Origin: CAVEFW01 sp964579575
GTDB taxonomy: Bacteria > Actinomycetota > Coriobacteriia > Coriobacteriales > Eggerthellaceae
Assembly (NCBI GenBank): GCA_964579575.1
Contig: CAZOGL010000015.1
Span: 1 to 37,494 of the forward strand
Direction: 5' to 3'
Length of the DNA: 37,494 nt
Of the stretch, positions 32,003 to 37,494 are shown in pieces; within the stretch, counting starts at the first letter, position 1; every line of letters begins with the position of its first letter. The position numbers and the translations under genes were made by a program. Below the pieces are notes generated by a model. The model was not told the origin of the DNA and did no database searches. It saw nothing but the letters and a program-made list of their open reading frames with translations.

Positions 32003-33250
32003 CTACAACTCCGGATAGAGCGGATGGGCATCGATAATCTTTTGAACCTCGGCGCGGATCTCAGCAAGCTTGGCCTCGTCGCCACCGGCAAACACGGTCG
32101 CAGCGATACACTTGCCAACCGTGTAGAACTCGTCCTCGGTAAGACCGCGGGTCGTACCGGCAGCGGAACCTACGCGGATACCGCTGGCGACAAACGGGCT
32201 TCGGGGCTCGTTGGGGATGGTATTCTTGTTGACGGTCAGGCCGACAGACTCAAGCAGCTTCTCGGCATCCTTGCCCGTGACGTCGGCAGGCGTCAAATCG
32301 ACAAGGCACAGATGGTTGTCCGTACCGCCGGAAACGAGACGCAGGCCGCCCTCGATCATGCCGCGTCCCATAGCGGCGCAGTTCGTGATGATGTTTTGAG
32401 CGTACTCCTTGAACTCAGGCTTGAGCGCCTCGCCGAAGGCAACGGCCTTGCCGGCGATGACGTGCATGAGCGGACCGCCCTGGGAGCCGGGGAACACGGC
32501 GGAGTTGATCTTGCGAGCGATAACCTCGTTGTTGGTGAGGATGAGGCCACCGCGCGGACCGCGCAAGGTCTTGTGGGTCGTGGTGGTGACGACGTCGGCA
32601 TACTTCACCGGGTTTTGGTGGAGACCAGCCGCTACAAGACCGGCGATGTGCGCCATGTCGACCATGAGATAGGCGCCATACCCGTGGGCGATCTCTGCCA
32701 TGCGCTCGAAGTCGATAGCGCGGGGATAGGCACTCGCACCACCGATGACCATGCGGGGCTTATGGATGCGGCAAAGCTTCTCGAGTGCTTTGTAGTCGAT
32801 GCGCTCATCCTCGCCAAGCCCATAACCGATGACGTTGTAGAGCTTGCCGCTGTAGTTCGCGGGGGAACCGTGGGTGAGGTGGCCGCCGTTGTCGAGGCTC
32901 ATCCCGAGGACGGTGTCACCAGGTTGGCACAGCGCGAAATATACGGCAAGGTTCGCATTGGCGCCACAATGGGGTTGGACGTTGGCGAACCTTGCGTCGA
33001 ACAGCTTGCAAGCACGCTCGATGGCGAGGTTCTCGACGATGTCGACCTTCTCGCATCCGCCGTAGTAACGCTTTCCAGGATATCCTTCGGCGTACTTGTT
33101 GGTCATGACGGAGCCCATGGCCTCCATGACGGCGGGGCTGACGATGTTCTCAGAAGCGATGAGCTCGATGCAATCTCGCTCGCGGGTGAGTTCTGCCTCA
33201 AGTGCTGCAGCGACCTCAGGGTCGGTAGCGGGTACGAATTGCATAGCCAT
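32003..33250 (-). CDS. glyA: serine hydroxymethyltransferase
   Basis: A 415-residue PLP enzyme interconverting serine and glycine with tetrahydrofolate. The PLP lysine is Lys227 in TTTTHKTLRGPRGG; IELIASENI, YAEGYPGKRYYGG and MVDMAHIAGLVAAG are conserved family segments. Length is typical (about 415). The ATG overlaps the rpiB stop by one base (TAATG), so translation is coupled. AAGGAAGC lies upstream. Confidence 0.98.
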   Translation of the reverse strand: MAMQFVPATDPEVAAALEAELTRERDCIELIASENIVSPAVMEAMGSVMTNKYAEGYPGKRYYGGCEKVDIVENLAIERACKLFDARFANVQPHCGANANLAVYFALCQPGDTVLGMSLDNGGHLTHGSPANYSGKLYNVIGYGLGEDERIDYKALEKLCRIHKPRMVIGGASAYPRAIDFERMAEIAHGYGAYLMVDMAHIAGLVAAGLHQNPVKYADVVTTTTHKTLRGPRGGLILTNNEVIARKINSAVFPGSQGGPLMHVIAGKAVAFGEALKPEFKEYAQNIITNCAAMGRGMIEGGLRLVSGGTDNHLCLVDLTPADVTGKDAEKLLESVGLTVNKNTIPNEPRSPFVASGIRVGSAAGTTRGLTEDEFYTVGKCIAATVFAGGDEAKLAEIRAEVQKIIDAHPLYPEL

Positions 33251-33696
33251 TATGCTTGCTTCCTTTCCAGGTCCATAATCTTTTGAACGCGGCCAGCATG
33301 GCGACCGCCACCGAATTCGGTCGAGATGAAGGCATCCACGATGCGCTTGTTTTCCTCGAGGTCGACAAAGCGACCGGAGACCGAAACCATGTTTGCGTCG
33401 TTGTGCTCACGACAAAGAGCTGCGAATTGCGCACTCGTCACATTCGCGCAACGAATACCGTTGACCTTGTTGGCGGCAATTGACATGCCGATACCCGTGC
33501 CGCAAACCAGGACACCTCGCTGCGCGACACCCTCGGCGACGTCGCGGGCGACAAGCTCGGCAAAATCTGGGTAATCCACACGATTGTCGTTGTCCGGGCC
33601 GCGGTCGATGACCTCATGACCCAGCTCACGCAGATATGCGGCAAGTTGTTGCTTTTGCTCGAAACCGGCATGGTCGCTTGCGATGCTCAGGCGCAT
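33250..33696 (-). CDS. rpiB: ribose-5-phosphate isomerase B
   Basis: A 148-residue RpiB/LacA/LacB family enzyme interconverting ribose 5-phosphate and ribulose 5-phosphate. Typical segments: IASDHAGFEQKQQL, GVLVCGTGIGMSIAANK with the active-site cysteine, CREHNDANMVSVSGR. The start at 33696 has AGGAGGATG; the 121-codon in-frame extension upstream is repetitive non-coding DNA. Its pairing with glyA in one operon is common in actinobacteria and firmicutes. Confidence 0.95.
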   Translation of the reverse strand: MRLSIASDHAGFEQKQQLAAYLRELGHEVIDRGPDNDNRVDYPDFAELVARDVAEGVAQRGVLVCGTGIGMSIAANKVNGIRCANVTSAQFAALCREHNDANMVSVSGRFVDLEENKRIVDAFISTEFGGGRHAGRVQKIMDLERKQA

Positions 33697-33732
33697 ATCA
33701 TCCTCCTTCGTCTCATAAAACACATGACGAAG

Positions 33733-33775
33733 AGTATAGCGCCACATGCATTTCCAAAAGTTGGGAACTCCCAAC
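33733..33775 (-). promoter_or_regulatory. rpiB-glyA promoter with upstream dyad
   Basis: On the minus strand TATACT (33738-33733) lies 36 nt before rpiB. Upstream, GTTGGG-AACT-CCCAAC (33760-33775) is a perfect 6-bp inverted repeat centred near -40, a possible regulator site. No standard -35 is evident. Confidence 0.45.
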
Positions 33776-33787
33776 AAAACCACCAGT

Positions 33788-33856
33788 GACAAAGAGTGCG
33801 CCCGGCAACGGGCGAGCGCGATGAAGGACGGGGTCGACAAAGAGTGCGCCCGGCAA
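33788..33856. repeat. 21-bp direct repeat between rpiB and glpK
   Basis: GACAAAGAGTGCGCCCGGCA plus one A occurs identically at 33788-33808 and 33836-33856 (48-bp period). The 323-nt stretch 33697-34019 contains no gene; it holds these repeats, the rpiB promoter, the glpK terminator and copies of the glpK 3' end. Confidence 0.9.
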
Positions 33857-33885
33857 AGGGCGCGCCCGACGAAGAGCGGGCAAAG

Positions 33886-34040
33886 CCTATTGCGCACTAC
33901 GGGCGCGACGAAACGAGGACCCCAGCCCCGAAAAGAGAAAGGACCCCGCAGGATCCTTTCCCCTTCGAATGTAAACGGACGCGCGCAGCCTATTACGCGA
34001 GCGGATGTTGGCGCGCGACCTATTGCGCGCTGCGGGCGCG
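33886..34040. repeat. copies of the glpK 3' end
   Basis: The 22 bp at 34019-34040, which include the glpK stop codon and encode its last residues (ARSAQ), recur at 33886-33907 with two changes; the copy again spells ARSAQ-stop. A third, diverged piece with CCTATTACGCGAGCGG lies at 33989-34004. Confidence 0.9.
33931..33960 (-). terminator. glpK terminator
   Basis: On the minus strand GAAAGGATCC (33960-33951) pairs with GGGTCCTTTC (33946-33937), with one T-G wobble, around a 4-nt loop, followed by TCTTTT. It lies 60 nt beyond glpK. Confidence 0.75.
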
Positions 34041-35516
34041 AGAGACCGCCTCTTTCCATCCGGCCTTGAGCTTGGCAACGCGCTCGGCAGGAAGGGCCGG
34101 CTCGAAAATGTCATCGCGTGAGCGCAAGGCCTTGAGCTGGTCGAGGTTCTCCCAAAAACCAGTGGTAAGACCGGCAAGGAAGGCAGCTCCAAGCGCGGTG
34201 GTCTCGGTGTTTTGGGGACGGCGGATCCTCGTATTGATGATGTCGCTTTGGAATTGCATGAGGAAGTTGTTCGCACTCGCACCGCCATCGACGTTGAGCT
34301 CGGCCATGGGTGCTGCGGCATCGGCTTCCATGGCGTCGCACAGATCGGACATCTGGTATGCGAGGGCTTCCAAGGCGGCGCGGGCGATATGATTACGGTT
34401 CGTACCACGGGTCAGGCCACAGATAAGACCACGGGCCTCGCTGTCCCAATAGGGAGCTCCCAAGCCCGTGAACGCAGGGACGATGTAGACACCTGCGGTA
34501 TCCTCGACGCTCTTGGCCATCTCCTCGGTCGCGGCGGCGGTCTCGATGATCCCCAACTCGTCGCGGAGCCATTGGATCAGGGCGCCCGCCACGAACACGC
34601 TGCCCTCGAGAGCATACTTCGTGGGCTCACCCGGCGCGCTGGCGGCGATGGTCGTCACCAGGTTGTTCTTGGACACCGGAGCCTCGGTGCCCGTGTTCAT
34701 CAGGAAGAAGCAACCGGTTCCATAGGTGTTCTTCGCTTGGCCGGACTCAAAACAGCACTGGCCGAACAGCGCGGCTTGCTGGTCGCCCGCGACGCCGCAG
34801 ATGGGAATACCCTGCGGCAGGTTCGGGTTGGCCGTTGCACCGAAGTTGCTGGCGGAGGGCTTGACCTCAGGCAACATGGACGCCGGGATGTCGAACAGGT
34901 CGAGCAGGTAGGGGTCCCACTCGCAGGTATGGATGTTGAAAAGCATCGTACGGCTGGCGTTGGTGGTGTCGGTAGCGTGGACACGGCCTGATGTGAGGTT
35001 CCATATGATCCAGGTATCGACGGTGCCGAAGCAAAGCTCGCCCGCACAGGCGCGCTCACGGGCACCAGGCGTGTTGTCGAGCAACCACTTTGCCTTGCTG
35101 GCGCTGAAATACGGATCGGGGCGCAAGCCGGTGCGTTTGATGATTTCATCGAACACCTGCTGGTCATCGCCGCAAATATCCTTGATGACGTCAGCGGTTC
35201 GACGGCATTGCCAAACGATGGCGTTGGCGATGGGTTCGCCCGTCTCGCGGTCCCAGATGATTGTCGTCTCGCGTTGGTTGGTGATACCGATGGAGTCGAT
35301 GTCCTCAGGGTTGACATTGCACTTCGTCAACAGCTCGGTGAAGGTACCCAACTGCGTAGCGACGATGTCCTTGGGGTCGTGGTCAACCCAACCCGGGTGG
35401 GGGTAAATCTGAGGAAACTCGCTTTGGGCGACTCCGCACACGTTACCTTGCTTGTCGATAAGCATACTGCGGGAACTCGTGGTTCCCTGATCCAAAGCGA
35501 CGATGTATTTTCCCAT
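34020..35516 (-). CDS. glpK: glycerol kinase
   Basis: A 498-residue FGGY-family kinase making glycerol 3-phosphate from glycerol and ATP. It has the N-terminal phosphate loop DQGTTSSRS, the substrate segment ITNQRETTIIWDRETGEPI, ICGVAGDQQAALFGQCCFE with the catalytic Asp, and GLGAPYWDSEARG. AAGGGAG precedes the ATG. No glpF or glpD lies in the window. The gene's last 22 bp are repeated downstream. Confidence 0.98.
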   Translation of the reverse strand: MGKYIVALDQGTTSSRSMLIDKQGNVCGVAQSEFPQIYPHPGWVDHDPKDIVATQLGTFTELLTKCNVNPEDIDSIGITNQRETTIIWDRETGEPIANAIVWQCRRTADVIKDICGDDQQVFDEIIKRTGLRPDPYFSASKAKWLLDNTPGARERACAGELCFGTVDTWIIWNLTSGRVHATDTTNASRTMLFNIHTCEWDPYLLDLFDIPASMLPEVKPSASNFGATANPNLPQGIPICGVAGDQQAALFGQCCFESGQAKNTYGTGCFFLMNTGTEAPVSKNNLVTTIAASAPGEPTKYALEGSVFVAGALIQWLRDELGIIETAAATEEMAKSVEDTAGVYIVPAFTGLGAPYWDSEARGLICGLTRGTNRNHIARAALEALAYQMSDLCDAMEADAAAPMAELNVDGGASANNFLMQFQSDIINTRIRRPQNTETTALGAAFLAGLTTGFWENLDQLKALRSRDDIFEPALPAERVAKLKAGWKEAVSRARSAQ

Positions 35517-35560
35517 GTCAACTCCCTTTCGAAAAAACGGGCAAGGCAGAAATTGAGCTT

Positions 35561-35590
35561 CGTATAAATTACTAAGACATGGTCAGTATA
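35561..35590 (-). promoter_or_regulatory. possible glpK promoter region
   Basis: Two -10-like hexamers on the minus strand, TATACG (35566-35561) and TATACT (35590-35585), lie 45-70 nt before glpK. Neither has a good -35, so the start site is uncertain. Confidence 0.3.
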
Positions 35591-35602
35591 AAGGCGAGTT
35601 GG

Positions 35603-36601
35603 TTAAATCAAGCCGAGCTTTGCTTCAATCCAATATAAGATGTCGTCATATATCGCCATATGGTTCGGCTCGCTAAGGATCTCGTGGCGCATGTCGGGAT
35701 AAATTTTGACAAGTACGTCCTTGGCTCCCGCCGCCCGGACAATCTCGGCCGCCTCTTTGACTCCCTTGCCATTCTCCCCCACCGGGTCTCCTTCGCCCGC
35801 GATGTAGAGCAAGGGCAAACGATCCGGGATATTGGTCGCCTTGCGCGCGTCACCGGCCTCACCGGTCAGGCCCGTCAAAGCGGCATACCCTCCCGCAGTG
35901 AAAGGGAATCCGCAGGCAGGATCGGCAATGTAGGCGTCCACCTCGTCGTCGTCGGTATTGAGCCAGTCGAACTCCGTGCGAGGGTTCTTGATGGCTTTGG
36001 AATAGGCTCCGTCAGCCAAGCTGTGCAACAGCGAACTTATGTGGCGCTCACCGCGGACCCGCGCCGTCAAACGCGCCAAGGTGTTTCCCCCCTTGGACAA
36101 GGCAGCAGGCGTATTGCCCGTTCCGCAAATGACGGCGCCACTCAAGCCCTCGCCGCACCGAGCGATGACGCAACGGACGATAAAGCTGCCCATGGAGTGG
36201 CCAAACAGAAAATACGGAACGTCGGGATAGGCCTCCCTCATCATCTCCATCAACGAGATGACGTCCCTCACCAATACCTCGTGGCCAGCAGAAACGTCAA
36301 TATGCCCCCACTCTGATGAGGAGGAGGGATTGGCAAAGGATGCCTTTTGGTCCGGCGTCGGCGTAAAATCGGCGACGCTGCGGCCATGGCCCACGTGGTC
36401 GTTTCCGCACACGATGAAGCCGTTACCTGCCAAGAAGAGAGCGAACTCGTCGTAGCGATCGATGTACTCGGACATGCCGTGCACCAACTGCACAATACCG
36501 CGAGGATGCTCCTCGTCTTCCGGATACCAGATGGTGGCACGTACGATGGTGCGGCCATCCGCCGAGGGATACTCGATAGGCTCCTTGGTTTTGGTACTCA
36601 T
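35603..36601 (-). CDS. alpha/beta hydrolase, monoacylglycerol lipase/lysophospholipase-like
   Basis: A 332-residue Hydrolase_4 (serine aminopeptidase S33) family protein. The oxyanion region is LVHGMSEYIDRYDEFA, followed by NDHVGHGRS, the nucleophile elbow FGHSMGSF, an acid in IAGEGDPVG and the histidine in DMRHEILSE. This is the pattern of bacterial monoacylglycerol lipases. There is no signal peptide, so it is probably cytoplasmic. It lies just upstream of glpK on the same strand, consistent with release of glycerol for GlpK. It starts 11 nt after the TsaC stop. Confidence 0.85.
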   Translation of the reverse strand: MSTKTKEPIEYPSADGRTIVRATIWYPEDEEHPRGIVQLVHGMSEYIDRYDEFALFLAGNGFIVCGNDHVGHGRSVADFTPTPDQKASFANPSSSSEWGHIDVSAGHEVLVRDVISLMEMMREAYPDVPYFLFGHSMGSFIVRCVIARCGEGLSGAVICGTGNTPAALSKGGNTLARLTARVRGERHISSLLHSLADGAYSKAIKNPRTEFDWLNTDDDEVDAYIADPACGFPFTAGGYAALTGLTGEAGDARKATNIPDRLPLLYIAGEGDPVGENGKGVKEAAEIVRAAGAKDVLVKIYPDMRHEILSEPNHMAIYDDILYWIEAKLGLI

Positions 36602-36612
36602 AACGTCCTAAC

Positions 36613-37215
36613 TCACGAGTGGGCTGCGATATCCGCCGCGCTGATTGCCCCACAGCGCAACATGAGCGGATGGTCGCCCGTGCAGTCCAAGACAGTTGAG
36701 GCGACTCCTGATTTTTCCTGGCCGTCATCAAGGACAACTCCGACAGCACGAACGAGGTCCTTATCGATGTCGTCAACGGTGCGAGGTGATGGGCGTCCTG
36801 TGATATTTGCCGAGGTCGTAGCCAAAGGGCACCCGATCTCCCGAATAAGTCCGAGAGCGGTCTTGTTGCCAGGCATGCGTAAACCGATCGTCCCCGCCTC
36901 GGATTGAAACGCCAAAGGGACCTCCTTGCTTGCCTTGACAACCAACGTCAAGGGACCCGGCCAAAACACACGGGCAAGATCCTTGGCAAGAGCGGGGACA
37001 TCGGCACCGTATTTGTCGAGGTCCTCTGCGCCCCCCACCAACCATGCGATGGGTTTGGATCTCTCGCGATGTTTCAGAGTGAAGAGAATATCGGGGGTTG
37101 CGGCATGGCGTACCGAAACGCCGAGCCCGCACACCGTATCGGTAGGAAACAGGACGGGTCGACCAGCGCGCAACGCCTCAACCGCGTCGTCAAATGCACT
37201 ATCAGATACGTCCAT
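36613..37215 (-). CDS. tsaC: threonylcarbamoyl-AMP synthase (Sua5/YrdC family)
   Basis: A 200-residue YrdC-domain enzyme that makes threonylcarbamoyl-AMP for the t6A modification of tRNAs decoding ANN codons. Characteristic parts: the start FPTDTVCGLG, KHRERSKPIAWLV, FWPGPLTLVV, IGLRMPGN and PLATTSANITGRPSP. It is the short form without a Sua5 C-terminal domain. GAAAGAGC precedes the ATG. Confidence 0.95.
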   Translation of the reverse strand: MDVSDSAFDDAVEALRAGRPVLFPTDTVCGLGVSVRHAATPDILFTLKHRERSKPIAWLVGGAEDLDKYGADVPALAKDLARVFWPGPLTLVVKASKEVPLAFQSEAGTIGLRMPGNKTALGLIREIGCPLATTSANITGRPSPRTVDDIDKDLVRAVGVVLDDGQEKSGVASTVLDCTGDHPLMLRCGAISAADIAAHS

Positions 37216-37319
37216 TTCTGCTCTTTCGTAGATTGCGCGGCGATTGCCGCATGGGCATTCATTTTATAGCTACCCTTTCGCCATTGTCAAAAAGAAGCGC
37301 GGGCCTTTCGCCTTGAACG

Positions 37320-37444
37320 GCGCGATCAGGACTTGGGATGGAGCGCGACCCGATGTTTGGGAAGGCGCGCCGCCCAACGGACGAGAGGGCGCAGTCAGGA
37401 CTTGGGAGGGCGCGCTGCCCAACGGACGAGAGGACGCGGTCAGG
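37320..37444. repeat. 45-bp-period repeats at the right edge
   Basis: Bases 37364-37399 and 37409-37444 match at 33 of 36 positions. A shorter piece, GCGCGATCAGGACTTGGGA (37320-37338), matches 37390-37408 with two changes. Each copy contains TCAGG, which in the rightmost copy is the stop codon of the partial gene at 37440. Confidence 0.9.
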
Positions 37445-37494
37445 TCCCGAGCTCGTACTTCGTCTTGATGCGTCCAAGCTTGACCCGCCAAGGC
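37440..37494 (-). CDS. 3' end of an unknown gene at the window edge
   Basis: Seventeen codons before a TGA stop (37442-37440) read PWRVKLGRIKTKYELGT on the minus strand. The lysine-rich, ordered look of this peptide and the fact that its stop region is repeated downstream, like other genes here, suggest a real C-terminus. In many genomes prmC lies upstream of this gene class, but 17 codons do not allow identification. Confidence 0.4.
   Translation of the reverse strand, partial: PWRVKLGRIKTKYELGT

Noticed and set aside
33697..34059. 121-codon N-terminal extension of rpiB
   Set aside because: The extension encodes repeated ALCRAHSLS-type peptides from direct DNA repeats, spans the rpiB promoter and glpK terminator, and the strong AGGAGG site lies at 33696.
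33887..34408. A 173-codon minus-strand frame ending in ARSAQ
   Set aside because: Most of it is glpK read in another frame; the ending resembles GlpK only because the glpK 3' end is duplicated.
37270..37491. 73-codon frame rich in SRPLGSAPSQ at the right edge
   Set aside because: It is the translation of the 45-bp-period DNA repeats and has no ribosome binding site; only the short C-terminal remnant in another frame looks real.
6824..37494. tRNA or rRNA genes in the spacers
   Set aside because: I looked for GTTCRANNC T-loops and CCA-type acceptor ends in the intergenic stretches and saw none that fold; a tRNAscan run would settle this.

Overview
The window looks like a chromosomal stretch of a moderately GC-rich actinobacterium. 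A strictly or facultatively anaerobic member of the Coriobacteriia (Eggerthellaceae-like) is my best guess. This rests on gene content: a selenocysteine formate dehydrogenase with a FocA transporter, an F-type ATP synthase whose b subunit starts with a signal peptide, an actinobacterial-style L10 leader, and GTG/TTG starts. I could not run a taxonomic search. The sequence is a draft scaffold with five 100-N gaps. Two gaps (9544-9643 and 12584-12683) are flanked by identical 43-bp and 55-bp sequence, so they are probably contig ends that should overlap, not missing DNA.

Layout from left to right. 1-942: an imperfect 86-bp tandem repeat and a SAM methyltransferase. 1037-3930: a csoR-copA copper efflux operon (minus strand); the 3' end of copA encodes a CopZ-like domain with its own ribosome binding site and ATG. 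4073-5297: rplJ-rplL with L10 leader, attenuator and promoter. 5525-6618: a cation diffusion facilitator broken by a gap. 6824-7888: ychF. 8237-10472: a small Cys-rich protein and an unusual methyltransferase that carries acidic, basic and Gly-Gln repeats and ends in a YcaO-like C-terminal segment. 10663-12426: thrS without a TGS domain. 12820-18502: a formate module made of fdhA (UGA-encoded selenocysteine with a SECIS hairpin), a GltD/NuoF-like flavoprotein and focA. 19124-23646: dnaE, truA and a coupled 96-residue unknown. 24032-31145: the complete ATP synthase operon, atpI-B-E-F-H-A-G-D-C. 31371-33696: dCMP deaminase and rpiB-glyA. 34020-37215: glycerol kinase, a monoacylglycerol-lipase-like hydrolase and threonylcarbamoyl-AMP synthase. 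37440-37494: the last 17 codons of a further gene.

How the genes work together. FocA probably imports formate, which FdhA oxidises; electrons then pass through Fe-S centres to the FAD protein and NAD(P). The proton-type ATP synthase would serve energy conservation. The lipase-like hydrolase and GlpK could link glycerides to glycerol 3-phosphate. CsoR, CopA and CopZ form a self-contained copper-response unit.

The most unusual feature is genome-style rather than a single gene. At least nine gene 3' ends here are followed by degenerate tandem or near-tandem copies of the last few codons including the stop codon. The second is the methyltransferase/YcaO-like protein with its Cys-rich neighbour, for which I know no described pathway.
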